Assembly: GCF_014904735.1 (NCBI RefSeq) | Contig: NZ_JACZCR010000003.1 | Span: forward strand, 124,001 to 188,000 | Direction of reading: 5' to 3' | Length of the DNA: 64,000 bases | DNA from: Microbulbifer hainanensis | GTDB lineage: Bacteria; Pseudomonadota; Gammaproteobacteria; Pseudomonadales; Cellvibrionaceae | In this document: positions 39,768 through 51,543 of the stretch, piece after piece | How the letters are laid out: each line of letters begins with the position of its first letter | Numbering within the stretch: the first letter of the stretch is position 1 | Program-made: the position numbers and the translations under genes | Notes under the pieces: model-generated | What the model saw: only the letters and a program-made list of their open reading frames with translations | What the model was told of the DNA's origin: nothing | Database searches by the model: none

Positions 39768-40979
39768 ATGGCCAATGCCACCGCAGTCGCATACGTCTAC
39801 AAGGGTGTAGATAGCAAGGGCAATAAGGTCGAGGGGGAGATTAGCGGCTCTAACCCGGCTCTGATCAAGGCACAGTTACGCCGACAGGGAATTATTGCCA
39901 ATCGTGTCCAGAAAAAGCCCAAGCCACTATTCGGTGGTAACAAAAAGATCAAACCCGCTGATATTGCACTTTTTACCCGCCAGTTGGCCACGATGATGAA
40001 GGCCGGTGTGCCGCTGGTACAGAGCTTTGAAATCGTCGCAGACGGCCTTGAAAATGAAGGGGTAAAGCAACTTGTCTACAAGATTCGGGATGAAGTTGCT
40101 TCTGGCACATCCTTCGCCGATTCATTGCGCAAGCACCCGTTATACTTTGATAACCTATTTTGCAACCTTGTGGCCTCAGGTGAGCAGTCCGGCTCCTTGG
40201 AAACAATGCTGGCTCGTATCGCCACTTACAAAGAAAAAACTGAGCAACTCAAAGCCAAGATTAAAAAGGCGATGACTTACCCTATAGCCGTAATTGTAGT
40301 GGCCATTGTCGTTACCTCGATACTTCTAATCAAAGTTGTGCCGCAGTTTGCGGAAACATTTTCCAGTTTTGGCGCAGAACTGCCAGCATTCACGCGACTT
40401 GTTGTTGGAATGTCCGAATGGATGCAGGCCAACTGGTTTATTGCATTGATCACCGCCCTTGTCAGTATCGGCGGAACGATTGAAGCTCGAAAAAGAAACA
40501 AGAAAGTTGCTGAATTTTTTGACCGATTGGTGCTCAAATTGCCAATTCTGGGAATGATTACCTACAACTCCATCGCCGCGCGCTTTGCCCGCACACTCTC
40601 GACAACGTTTGCAGCCGGTGTGCCATTGATTGATGCACTGAAATCTGTCGCCGGCGCAACAGGCAACAGTGTCTATGAAGAAGCCACACTGAAAATTCGT
40701 GATGCGGTTGCTACTGGCATCCCTCTCAATGGAGCGTTACGCGCATCTGGCATATATCCGTCTATGCTGGTTCAAATGGCCGCTATCGGTGAAGAGTCCG
40801 GTGCGCTGGATGATATGCTCGGCAAGGCCGCCGACTTTTATGAAGAGGCTGTAGACAATATGGTCGACAACCTCACCACCTTGCTTGAACCCATGATCAT
40901 GGCAGTACTGGGTATTCTCGTCGGCGGCCTAATGATTGCCATGTACCTGCCGATCTTCCAATTGGGACAAGTCGTATAA
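39768..40979 (+). CDS. pilC: type IV pilus inner-membrane platform protein
   Basis: 403 residues with two repeated GspF domains (about 70-195 and 275-400). Each begins with the family pattern, ALFTRQLATMMKAGVPLVQSFE and AARFARTLSTTFAAGVPLIDAL. Three membrane helices lie near 175-195, 225-245 and 375-398. It anchors the PilB motor to the pilus base. The AT content is slightly higher than in pilB. Six bases separate it from pilD. Confidence 0.97.
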   Translation: MANATAVAYVYKGVDSKGNKVEGEISGSNPALIKAQLRRQGIIANRVQKKPKPLFGGNKKIKPADIALFTRQLATMMKAGVPLVQSFEIVADGLENEGVKQLVYKIRDEVASGTSFADSLRKHPLYFDNLFCNLVASGEQSGSLETMLARIATYKEKTEQLKAKIKKAMTYPIAVIVVAIVVTSILLIKVVPQFAETFSSFGAELPAFTRLVVGMSEWMQANWFIALITALVSIGGTIEARKRNKKVAEFFDRLVLKLPILGMITYNSIAARFARTLSTTFAAGVPLIDALKSVAGATGNSVYEEATLKIRDAVATGIPLNGALRASGIYPSMLVQMAAIGEESGALDDMLGKAADFYEEAVDNMVDNLTTLLEPMIMAVLGILVGGLMIAMYLPIFQLGQVV

Positions 40980-40985
40980 TCACCA

Positions 40986-41870
40986 ATGCTACAATTTATA
41001 CTTACCCACCAAGCGCTGCTCCTGGGCAGCGCTTTTGTTTTAGGTCTCCTGATCGGCAGCTTCCTTAACGTTGTGATTTACCGCCTCCCCATCATGATGG
41101 AGCGCGAATACAAGCGCGACTTTTATAGCTACTTTGGGATGAAGCCGGATCCGGCCGAGCAGAAAGAACTGGATGAACCATTCAATCTGATCCTGCCTCA
41201 TTCCCACTGTCCCAATTGCGATGCCGAGATCAAGCCCTGGCATAACGTCCCGGTAATTAGTTATCTGCTGTTAGGCGGAAAATGCGGGTTCTGTGGCACG
41301 GCCATTTCCAAGCGCTATCCGCTGGTAGAACTGGTAACCGGACTGTTGACCGCCATTGTGGTCTGGCAACTGGGCTTCACCTGGCAGGCTCTGGCGGGAT
41401 GCGTGTTTACCTGGGCATTGATTGCGCTGACCGGAATTGATTTCGACAAGCAGCTGTTGCCGGACAATATTACATTGCCACTGTTGTGGGCGGGCCTGCT
41501 GATCAATTGCTGGGGGGTGTTTGTATCCCTGCAAGATGCCGTTATCGGCGCGATTGCGGGCTACCTGGCCCTGTGGTCGGTTTTCCATGTCTTCAAACTG
41601 CTCACGGGCAAAGAAGGGATGGGAGCCGGGGACTTCAAGATCCTCGCGGCGATTGGGGCCTGGTTTGGCTGGCAGATGCTACCGCTGATCATCCTGCTGT
41701 CTGCGGCCGTGGGCGCAGTGGCGGGGCTGACCTGGAGCGCGCTTGCCGGGCGGGACAAGAACCTGCCAATCGCATTCGGTCCCTATCTGGCCGGTGCCGG
41801 CTGGATCGCGATGCTCTGGGGCCACCAGATTGTTGGGTGGTACTTGGATTATTCCGGGTTGGGCCACTGA
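40986..41870 (+). CDS. pilD: prepilin leader peptidase / N-methyltransferase
   Basis: 294 residues. The cytoplasmic zinc loop CPNCDAEIKPWHN...CGFCGTAISKRYP is of the four-cysteine type. The catalytic aspartates are in ALTGIDFDKQLLPD and GMGAGDFK. About eight membrane helices are seen. It cleaves and N-methylates PilA and other prepilins. It is last in pilBCD; coaE and yacG follow after a terminator. Confidence 0.97.
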   Translation: MLQFILTHQALLLGSAFVLGLLIGSFLNVVIYRLPIMMEREYKRDFYSYFGMKPDPAEQKELDEPFNLILPHSHCPNCDAEIKPWHNVPVISYLLLGGKCGFCGTAISKRYPLVELVTGLLTAIVVWQLGFTWQALAGCVFTWALIALTGIDFDKQLLPDNITLPLLWAGLLINCWGVFVSLQDAVIGAIAGYLALWSVFHVFKLLTGKEGMGAGDFKILAAIGAWFGWQMLPLIILLSAAVGAVAGLTWSALAGRDKNLPIAFGPYLAGAGWIAMLWGHQIVGWYLDYSGLGH

Positions 41871-41880
41871 GGTTCGATCG

Positions 41881-41907
41881 GGGAACCGGCCTTCACCGGA
41901 ACAAAAA
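41881..41907. repeat. REP-like imperfect palindrome, copy B
   Basis: GGGAACCGGCCTTCACCGG followed by AACAAAAA, just after pilD. It shares the CCGGCCTnC-CCGGAA pattern with copy A and is more decayed. Confidence 0.4.
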
Positions 41908-41911
41908 TGAG

Positions 41912-41943
41912 AAAAAGGCGAGCCGAGCGGTTCGCCTTTTTTT
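41912..41943 (+). terminator. rho-independent terminator after pilD
   Basis: GGCGAGCCGAGCGGTTCGCC stem (one G-U pair), preceded by A5 and followed by T7, 42 bases after the stop. Confidence 0.9.
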
Positions 41944-42018
41944 GTTATAGCGGCACAGACCGCCACAACGAACTGATAAACTTTCAATGTCGAGCAGCGG
42001 ATCTGTGGAGGCCAGTAA

Positions 42019-42618
42019 GTGTTAACAATCGGCTTAACCGGCGGTATCGGAAGCGGCAAATCCGCAGCGGCGGACGCTTTCCGGGCACTAGGTATCAACG
42101 TGGTGGATGCAGACTGGGCGGCACGTGTTGTAGTGCAACCCGGCCAGCCGGCGCTGGCGGACATAGCGGCGCATTTCGGGGCCGAGATATTGCTGGAGAA
42201 CGGCGCGCTGGACCGGGCCAAGCTCCGCGGACTGGTGTTCGAAAGTGCCGGGGAAAGGACCTGGCTGGAGGCGCTGTTGCACCCCCTGATCCGGGAGGAA
42301 ATCGTTCGCGCCCTGGCGGCCAGTACCAGCCCTTATGCGATTCTCGAGTCACCGCTGCTGATCGAATCCGGGCAATACCGATTGGTAGACCGAATCTGTG
42401 TGGTGGATGTGCCCGAAAATCTGCAGGTAGAGCGCGCATCCAACCGCGACCAGAGTGATCCGGAGGGGATTCGCAAGATAATCGCAGCCCAGATACCAAG
42501 GGAAGAGCGATTGGCAAAAGCAGACGATATACTGGACAATTCCGGCGACTTGGCCGCCCTGCAGGCGCAAATAGAGCCGCTACACCAGCGCTACCTCAAG
42601 CTGGCCACAACCGACTGA
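42019..42618 (+). CDS. coaE: dephospho-CoA kinase
   Basis: 199 residues from a GTG start with GGAGG eight bases upstream. It performs the last step of coenzyme A synthesis. The P-loop GLTGGIGSGKS is at residues 5-15, VVDAD follows, HPLIREEI is in the lid region and LLIESG in the substrate site. pilD-coaE-yacG is a common gammaproteobacterial order. Ten bases separate it from yacG. Confidence 0.97.
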   Translation: MLTIGLTGGIGSGKSAAADAFRALGINVVDADWAARVVVQPGQPALADIAAHFGAEILLENGALDRAKLRGLVFESAGERTWLEALLHPLIREEIVRALAASTSPYAILESPLLIESGQYRLVDRICVVDVPENLQVERASNRDQSDPEGIRKIIAAQIPREERLAKADDILDNSGDLAALQAQIEPLHQRYLKLATTD

Positions 42619-42627
42619 TGATGTGAT

Positions 42628-42852
42628 ATGAGTAAGAAATCCTCGACTTCCACCAGCCCCACCCTCAACTGTCCCACCTGCAAGAAACCGATCGAGTGGA
42701 ACAGCAAGTTTCCACACCGGCCATTTTGCAGCGAGCGCTGCAAACTGATCGACTTGGGGGAATGGGCCAGCGAGGGGCACAAGATTGCCGGAGAGCCGGT
42801 TTACGACGATGTGTTGAGCGAGGAGCTGGATCCATCAAAGACCCGGCACTGA
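42628..42852 (+). CDS. yacG: DNA gyrase inhibitor / zinc-binding protein YacG
   Basis: 74 residues. The zinc site is [10 protein letters not shown] ... [14 protein letters not shown] (C-x2-C-x~15-C-x3-C), the YacG signature. In E. coli YacG binds GyrB and inhibits gyrase. The N-terminus is a short Ser/Thr-rich stretch. It forms a pair with coaE, ten bases upstream. Confidence 0.95.
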   Translation: MSKKSSTSTSPTLNCPTCKKPIEWNSKFPHRPFCSERCKLIDLGEWASEGHKIAGEPVYDDVLSEELDPSKTRH

Positions 42853-42896
42853 AAAGGGCAAACTTTCGCAAAGGCGGCAGCCCCGCGGCCAGCCGC

Positions 42897-43313
42897 CTAT
42901 AGGTTCCGCGTATCGCCGACAACTCCCTGAATCGCGTCGACAATGGGCTGGTTGGCATCGGGGAACTGAAACTGCTCCAGCTCTTCTGCGGTAACCCAGC
43001 GAGTCTGCTGGCCCTCAACGCCACGGGCCTCACCGCTAAAAGCCGTTACCCACCAGGTATCCAGCAGCACGGTTTTCTCCGGATACGCATGGCGTATTTC
43101 GATCAGGGGTTGCAGCTGGGTCACTTCAATGGCGATCTCTTCCCGCAGTTCACGCGCAAGAGCCTGTTGAACTGTTTCCCCCGCTTCCACCTTGCCGCCG
43201 GGAAATTCCCAGCGGCCGCCCATATGCAGATGCTCCGGTCGCCGGGCAATCAGGATTTTGCCGTCTTCGCGCCGGATCACCCCGACGGCCACATGTACAA
43301 TCTTCTCCATCAC
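42897..43313 (-). CDS. mutT: MutT-type NUDIX hydrolase (8-oxo-dGTP diphosphatase)
   Basis: 138 residues (two consecutive ATGs; either could start). The Nudix box GGKVEAGETVQQALARELREEI is complete (G-x5-E-x7-R-E-x2-E-E). VGVIRREDGKILIARRPEHLHMGGRWEF resembles MutT, which removes 8-oxo-dGTP from the nucleotide pool. It starts 8 bases after the argJ stop and is probably co-transcribed with it; it ends facing yacG. Confidence 0.9.
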   Translation of the reverse strand: MMEKIVHVAVGVIRREDGKILIARRPEHLHMGGRWEFPGGKVEAGETVQQALARELREEIAIEVTQLQPLIEIRHAYPEKTVLLDTWWVTAFSGEARGVEGQQTRWVTAEELEQFQFPDANQPIVDAIQGVVGDTRNL

Positions 43314-43320
43314 GTGCGCC

Positions 43321-44523
43321 TTAAGTACGGTATTCGGCGTTGATGGTGACGTACTCGTGGGAGAAGTCGCAGGTCCAGATATGCTCGCTGCAACCGCCGC
43401 GGCCCAGCTCTACAGTGATGGTAAATTCCGCCTCAGTGAAGACTTTCTGGCCTGCCTCTTCGGTGTAGTCCGAAGCACGCCCGCCGGCCTCCACCACCTG
43501 AATATCGTTCAGGAAAATATCCACCTTTTCGGTGTCAAGTCCCTCGACGCCGGCATTGCCGATCGCCATGACCAGCCGTCCCCAGTTCGGGTCTGACGCG
43601 TAGAGCGCAGTCTTGACCAGGGGTGATTCACCGATTTCGAAGGCCACCCGCATGGCCTCAGCACTGCTGGCTGCACCATTTACCTGTACGGTGACAAACT
43701 TGGTTGCACCCTCGCCGTCTTTGACGATGGCCTGGGCCAACTCGATATGGACTTCCGTGATGGCCGCTTTCAGCAGAGCGTATTCTGCGCTCTTAAGGTC
43801 ATCGATCTGTGGCCCGGTGGCACTGCTGGCAATCAGTACACAGGCATCGTTGGTGGAAGTATCACCGTCCACGCTGATACGGTTAAAAGATGCGGCAACT
43901 GCCTCCCTGACCAGTTCGTCGAGGAGAGGTTGCGCTATGGCCGCGTCGGTGGCGACGTAGGCGAGCATCGTGGCCATATTCGGCTGAATCATACCGGCGC
44001 CCTTGGCAATACCGACGATACTGATCTGCTCGCCGGCTATTTTTACTGTGCGGGAGGCCGCTTTCGCGCGGGTATCGGTAGTCATTATTGCGCGTGACGC
44101 AGTATTCCAGCCGTCGGCCTGCAATTGGCCCGCAGCCGTCGGAATGGCATCCAGTAATTTCTGCAACGGCAGGTGTTCGCCAATCACACCGGTGCTGAAA
44201 GGCAGTACCTGCTGCTCCTCGATGTGCAGCGCATCCGCCACTGCCACACAACAGGCACGAGCATCGCGCAGGCCCCGCTCACCGGTCGCCGCATTAGCAT
44301 TGCCCGCATTGATCAACAGCGCGCGGATATGACCACCGCGGATATGTTCTTTGGCCACGGTGACCGGTGCTGCACAGAAAGTGTTTTGTGTGAAGGTGGC
44401 AGAAACGGCTGCACCTTCGTCGATGGCAATCAATAGCAGGTCGTCGCGCTGCCAGTTTTTGATTTTCGCCGGAACGGCGGCGAGACGGATACCGGGAATC
44501 TGGGGAAGTTTCTGGTCGACCAT
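43321..44523 (-). CDS. argJ: bifunctional ornithine acetyltransferase / N-acetylglutamate synthase
   Basis: 400 residues from MVDQKLPQIPGI. It recycles the acetyl group in arginine synthesis. The oxyanion segment is STGVIG, and the self-cleavage site is in RAIMTTDT, with T148 the expected nucleophile that becomes the N-terminus of the beta chain. A longer frame to 44589 reads through a REP-like repeat and is unlikely to be translated. The last residue pair RT fits the family's short C-terminus. It lies in an argJ-mutT pair downstream of secA. Confidence 0.95.
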   Translation of the reverse strand: MVDQKLPQIPGIRLAAVPAKIKNWQRDDLLLIAIDEGAAVSATFTQNTFCAAPVTVAKEHIRGGHIRALLINAGNANAATGERGLRDARACCVAVADALHIEEQQVLPFSTGVIGEHLPLQKLLDAIPTAAGQLQADGWNTASRAIMTTDTRAKAASRTVKIAGEQISIVGIAKGAGMIQPNMATMLAYVATDAAIAQPLLDELVREAVAASFNRISVDGDTSTNDACVLIASSATGPQIDDLKSAEYALLKAAITEVHIELAQAIVKDGEGATKFVTVQVNGAASSAEAMRVAFEIGESPLVKTALYASDPNWGRLVMAIGNAGVEGLDTEKVDIFLNDIQVVEAGGRASDYTEEAGQKVFTEAEFTITVELGRGGCSEHIWTCDFSHEYVTINAEYRT

Positions 44524-44571
44524 TTTCTTCGCGGCCACTGGCCACGCCTGTAGGAGGAGTTTTCTTAATAC

Positions 44572-44597
44572 CGTCATTCCGACGAACACAGGAACCC
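44572..44597 (-). repeat. REP-like imperfect palindrome, copy C
   Basis: On the minus strand, GGGTTCCTGTGTTCG followed by TCGGAATGAC, upstream of argJ. It has the TTCC...GGAATGAC layout common to dispersed intergenic repeats of proteobacteria and resembles copies A and B. Confidence 0.45.
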
Positions 44598-44670
44598 GAA
44601 ATCAAGTACAGCTTTCGGGGTTCAGCCCGTGGCGGCCTGACGAGATCTTAAAGATATCTGGGGCTCCTCC

Positions 44671-44686
44671 CTCCCGCAAGCGGGAG
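44671..44686. other. hairpin between secA and argJ
   Basis: CTCCCG-CAAG-CGGGAG, 17 bases beyond the secA stop. It has no long T-run; it is a possible weak terminator or 3'-end stabiliser. Confidence 0.4.
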
Positions 44687-44703
44687 AGAGGGCAAAGAAG
44701 GGA

Positions 44704-47448
<2,745 letters not shown>

Positions 47449-47615
47449 TATGTAGGAACCACTTAATCTGTATTGCGCTGCGGGCAAATCCGGAGCCCGG
47501 GGGTAAACATTGCTACCGACACTCGGTTAACTGAGGGGTGCAAGTAAACAGGAAGGCGCAACGACTAGCAACTCCTCTGAGAGCTAGTGGCTGCGCGGTA
47601 TGGATAGGATAGATG

Positions 47616-48551
47616 CTATCTGCCGGTGCGGCGGATGTAGCTGGCAGGATCAACCGGACGGTTATTCTTGTACACCTCAAAGTGCACGTGCGGCCCCGTG
47701 GAGCGTCCGCTGGAGCCCATCAGGGAAATGATCTGTCCCTTCTTCACCACATCGCCGACTTTCACCTTGAGGGCGCTGTTGTGACCGTATCGGGTTTTGT
47801 AGCCATTGCCGTGGTTGATTTCGACCAGTTGGCCGTAACCGTAGCGATCCCCGGCCCAGGTCACGACACCGGCGGCCACTGCCACCACATCGGAACCCAT
47901 TTTGCCGGCGAAATCCAGACCACCGTGCCATGCGCGACGACCGGTAAAGGGGTCCGTGCGGTAACCGTAGTGGGAGGATAGCCAGCCGCGCTTGATCGGG
48001 CGACCGGCGATGAACTGTTCGTCCTGCAGATGGCGCTTGGCCAGTAAAGATTCCAGCGTGGTGAGCTGCATCTGGCGGTTTTCGATCTGGGACGCCAGGT
48101 TTTCAATCAAATCGATAAACTGTGGCGGCTTATAGGGCAGATCACCGCTGCCGGGAATATTCGTCTCTTCAGGGCCACCCACTGCCGGCGGAGTGTCGAA
48201 CTGGAACTCGCCCTCGTCCAGGTGCGCCACGGTAGTGAGGCGCTCGCCGAGGGCATCGATACGGGTGAGTCGAGCCTGTAGCTCGGCCAATTTGACAGTC
48301 AGGGCGCTCAGCTGCTCGCGCGCTTTCTGATCGGCCTCGTCGATCTGCTGCTGTTGCTTGCGCAGCGCCTTGTTCCAGGCTTTGGCAGTACGCGCGTCGA
48401 ACACGTCGGTACCGGCCACCGGAAGATTGGCGCCAGCCAGAAATGCGCCGACGGGCAAACCCAGCAGACACAGGCCCAGCAGCGCCTTGCTCAGGCCGCC
48501 AAAGCTGAAGCTGCGCGTTCCGCCGCGCTCATTGACCAGGATTACTTTCAT
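47616..48551 (-). CDS. M23-family murein endopeptidase-like protein
   Basis: 311 residues. A single N-terminal membrane segment (about 22-45) leads to a periplasmic coiled coil (about 60-105, rich in Q/E/A/L). The M23/LytM domain (about 185-305) has zinc-ligand motifs HGGLDFAG and HVHFEVY, both intact, so it is probably an active peptidase cutting peptide cross-links. The layout resembles MepM/NlpD-type factors used at growth or division sites. Its place between lpxC and secA at the end of the division cluster fits an envelope role. Confidence 0.92.
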   Translation of the reverse strand: MKVILVNERGGTRSFSFGGLSKALLGLCLLGLPVGAFLAGANLPVAGTDVFDARTAKAWNKALRKQQQQIDEADQKAREQLSALTVKLAELQARLTRIDALGERLTTVAHLDEGEFQFDTPPAVGGPEETNIPGSGDLPYKPPQFIDLIENLASQIENRQMQLTTLESLLAKRHLQDEQFIAGRPIKRGWLSSHYGYRTDPFTGRRAWHGGLDFAGKMGSDVVAVAAGVVTWAGDRYGYGQLVEINHGNGYKTRYGHNSALKVKVGDVVKKGQIISLMGSSGRSTGPHVHFEVYKNNRPVDPASYIRRTGR

Positions 48552-48810
48552 AAAGGCGTGTTGAAAATCGACTGTTTGTTGTTTTCGTTTGCTTCGTCGC
48601 GAAGCCGGACCACTTCTTCCCTGCTTCGGTTTTCACGCCTATCCAATGGCATTGGGCTGACCAATCGTTCCAATGTAACACTGGCCAGCCGATAAAAACG
48701 GATACAACCGCACAATTCCGCCCGGGCGCAGCTCCCCTGCCGCGCCCACTTTTACCCCAGTCCTTGCCGGGGCAACAATCCGAGGCATCTGCCACGAATT
48801 AACAAGCAAT

Positions 48811-48842
48811 AAAAAACCGGCAATTTTCGTGCCGGTTTTTAT
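48811..48842 (-). terminator. rho-independent terminator after lpxC
   Basis: AAAACCGGCA...TGCCGGTTTT stem with A/T tracts on both sides, 9 bases beyond the lpxC stop. The rest of the 299-base lpxC-M23 gap shows no gene. Confidence 0.9.
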
Positions 48843-48850
48843 ATTCTGAC

Positions 48851-49762
48851 TCAGACCGCCAGAATCGGTTTAATGTAGGAGATAGGCGCTTCCTGTTCGT
48901 CCTCGAAAGTCACCATTTCCCAGGCATCTTCCTGCGCCATCAGGGTGCGCAGCGATTTGTTGTTGAGCGCGTGGCCAGACTTGTGCGCGCGGAACTCACC
49001 GATCAGGCTGGTGCCCAGCAGATAGAGGTCTCCGATGGCGTCGAGAATCTTGTGCTTCACGAACTCGTCTTCATAGCGCAGTCCGCCCTCGTTGAGGATG
49101 CGGTACTGGTCGATCACGATGGCATTGTCCACGCTACCACCCTGCACTAGCCCCTTGGAGCGGAGATATTCGATTTCATGCATGAAACCAAAGGTGCGCG
49201 CCCGGCTGACTTCTTTCACGAAAGACGTGCTGGAAAAATCCACGGAGGACGTCAGGTTGCGCCCCTGGAATACCGGGTGATCGAAATCGATCGTAAAAGT
49301 CACCTTGAAGCCGTTGAACGGCAGGAAGCTGGCCACTTTGTCGCCTTCTTCCACGGTAATCGGCTTCTTGATCCGCAGGAATTTTTTCGCCGCAGACTGC
49401 TCCTGAATACCAGCAGACTGGATCAGGAATACAAAAGGACCGGCACTGCCGTCCATGATGGGCACTTCCTGGGCGCTCAGTTCGACAATCGCATTGTCGA
49501 TACCCAGACCCGCCATTGCCGACAGCAGGTGCTCGACCGTCGCAATGCGGACGTCGTCCTTCACCAGTGTCGTGGACAGCAGGGTGTCGCCCACATTTTC
49601 TGCGCGGGCTTCAATCTCAACCACGGGATCCAGATCGACCCGACGAAACACAATGCCAGTATCCACAGGGGCAGGCTTCAAGGTCAGTACGACCTTTTTG
49701 CCGGTGTGGAGCCCTACGCCAGTGGCGCGGATAGCATTTTTGAGAGTGCGCTGTTTGATCAT
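48851..49762 (-). CDS. lpxC: UDP-3-O-acyl-N-acetylglucosamine deacetylase
   Basis: 303 residues. This is the committed step of lipid A synthesis in the cytoplasm. The start [19 protein letters not shown], the zinc region [33 protein letters not shown] (second His and catalytic Asp) and [16 protein letters not shown] are present. It lies downstream of ftsZ with its own 456-base upstream region and terminator. The C-terminus YIKPILAV may serve as the FtsH-recognised tail known in E. coli. Confidence 0.98.
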   Translation of the reverse strand: MIKQRTLKNAIRATGVGLHTGKKVVLTLKPAPVDTGIVFRRVDLDPVVEIEARAENVGDTLLSTTLVKDDVRIATVEHLLSAMAGLGIDNAIVELSAQEVPIMDGSAGPFVFLIQSAGIQEQSAAKKFLRIKKPITVEEGDKVASFLPFNGFKVTFTIDFDHPVFQGRNLTSSVDFSSTSFVKEVSRARTFGFMHEIEYLRSKGLVQGGSVDNAIVIDQYRILNEGGLRYEDEFVKHKILDAIGDLYLLGTSLIGEFRAHKSGHALNNKSLRTLMAQEDAWEMVTFEDEQEAPISYIKPILAV

Positions 49763-50218
49763 GTAACTGTCTTTTCCCAGTCAGTGAGCGGTACGAGGAC
49801 CGCAGCAAGCCGGCGATCATAGCAGAAAATTAACGCCAAAACCATCATTGGTACGTTGGTCACTTCTACTCGCCGCTCCATATTCTCAGAATAGCTCAGC
49901 GCAAAGACTGCGGCGCCAATCCTATGACAGCATTTTAAGGTGGGATCGCGATTTATCTTTGTAAAAATTTGTTAACAAACCCCTGACTGAACAGTCTGAA
50001 ATGTAAAAAACCCGCTTGCAGCCAAACCCTCTTCGCTCCCGGAGGATCCGCCTGCAAACAGGCTGCCAGAATCTATCTTCAAAAACACGGGACCGCCGGA
50101 AGTGACCCGGCGGTCCCGCACTACTGAACCACACGCCGCCGAAGCGTTGCCCGACCCTGCGGCCGGGCAGACATGAGCGGTGTGTTTGCCTCTGCGACGC
50201 AGCAGCTCAGCGCAGCCG
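49763..50218. promoter_or_regulatory. ftsZ-lpxC intergenic region
   Basis: No gene is supported in these 456 bases. It holds the ftsZ terminator (50088-50118) and an AT-rich stretch (49935-49985) containing GTTAAC and several possible promoter boxes directed to lpxC, none good enough to choose. Confidence 0.45.
50088..50118 (-). terminator. rho-independent terminator after ftsZ
   Basis: CGGGACCGCCGG / CCGGCGGTCCCG, a perfect 12-bp stem with a 7-base loop, followed on the minus strand by TGTTTTTG. It lies 100 bases beyond the ftsZ stop. Confidence 0.82.
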
Positions 50219-51424
50219 TCAGTCCGCCTGACGGCGCAGGAATGCCGGGATATCCAGATATTCCATATCCGCATCCGCCGGGTTCAGGCTCGGTGCGGGG
50301 CGCTTCGGCCGTTCACTTTCTGCACGAGCGCGGGGCTCGACACTGTCGCGTCCGCTCAGTGCGGAACTGCCCTGTGGTTCGCGGGCTTCGCGCGTTTCCG
50401 GGCGACGGGTGTTGTCGACCACCTTGGTCGGGCGCGCAACCTGCTGTGCGCCCTCGCCCAGTCCGGCGGCCACCACGGTGACGCGCATTTCGTCGCCCAG
50501 CTTGTCATCAACGGCGGTACCGATCACGACTGTAGCGTCATCGGAGGCGATCTCCTGGACGATTTCACCCACCTCGGAGTATTCACCCAGGGTCAGCTCC
50601 TGACAGCCGCCCTCTTCGCTGCCGGTGATGATGTTCACCAGGATGCCGCGCGCGCCCTGCAGATTGACGTTGTCCAGCAGCGGGCTGCGCACCGCCTTTT
50701 CCGCGGCCTCGCGTGCGCGGTTCTCGCCCACGGCGGAGCCGGAGCCCATCATCGCCATGCCCATCTCGGACATGACAGTGCGCACATCGGCGAAATCCAC
50801 GTTCATGATGCCCGGGCGGATCATCAGATCGGCGATACCCTGCACTGCGCCCAGCAGCACGTTGTCGGCCTCTTTGTAGGCACCTTTCATGGTGACCTTG
50901 TTGCCCAGTACTTCCAGCAGGCGATCGTTGGGAATGCTGATCAGCGAGTCGACCTTGTCACGCAGTTCGAGGATGCCCTCCTCGGCCACTTGTGCGCGCT
51001 TCTTGCCTTCGATCTTGAACGGGCGGGTGACCACGGCAACAGTCAGAATCCCCAGATCCTTGGCGATCTCCGCTACGATCGGCGCACCACCGGTTCCGGT
51101 ACCACCACCCATACCCGCAGTGATGAACACCATATCGGCACCCTGCAGGACTTCGGCGATGCGATCGCGATCTTCCAGCGCAGACTGGCGACCCACATCC
51201 GGATTCGCACCCGCTCCGAGACCGCGGGTAATGTTGTTACCCAGCTGCAGAATGGTGCGCGCCTCGATGTCTTTCAGCGCCTGGGCATCGGTGTTGGCAC
51301 AGATAAAATCCACGCCTTCCACTTCGCTCACAATCATATGCTTAACGGCATTACCACCGCCGCCGCCGACACCGATCACTTTGATGACAGGTTTATCCTG
51401 TACGCTATCGACTAATTCGAACAT
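50219..51424 (-). CDS. ftsZ: cell division GTPase FtsZ
   Basis: 401 residues. The tubulin signature GGGTGTGGAP, the N-terminal VIGVGGGGGNAVKHM, and the T7 loop region NVDFADVRTVM are in place. A variable linker (about 320-380) rich in R/E/P leads to the C-terminal peptide MEYLDIPAFLRRQAD that binds FtsA and ZipA. It forms the division ring. It is 119 bases after ftsA, and a strong terminator separates it from lpxC. Confidence 0.98.
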   Translation of the reverse strand: MFELVDSVQDKPVIKVIGVGGGGGNAVKHMIVSEVEGVDFICANTDAQALKDIEARTILQLGNNITRGLGAGANPDVGRQSALEDRDRIAEVLQGADMVFITAGMGGGTGTGGAPIVAEIAKDLGILTVAVVTRPFKIEGKKRAQVAEEGILELRDKVDSLISIPNDRLLEVLGNKVTMKGAYKEADNVLLGAVQGIADLMIRPGIMNVDFADVRTVMSEMGMAMMGSGSAVGENRAREAAEKAVRSPLLDNVNLQGARGILVNIITGSEEGGCQELTLGEYSEVGEIVQEIASDDATVVIGTAVDDKLGDEMRVTVVAAGLGEGAQQVARPTKVVDNTRRPETREAREPQGSSALSGRDSVEPRARAESERPKRPAPSLNPADADMEYLDIPAFLRRQAD

Positions 51425-51543
51425 TGCTGTTCCCCTTTTTTGCTCATGTCAAAATTTATAGTTCGGTCCCTAAAAATCTTTCCGGATACAACGAGTCGAT
51501 CAATTGCACCCGGCGCGGCTGCACAACGCCGCGCGATACACGG

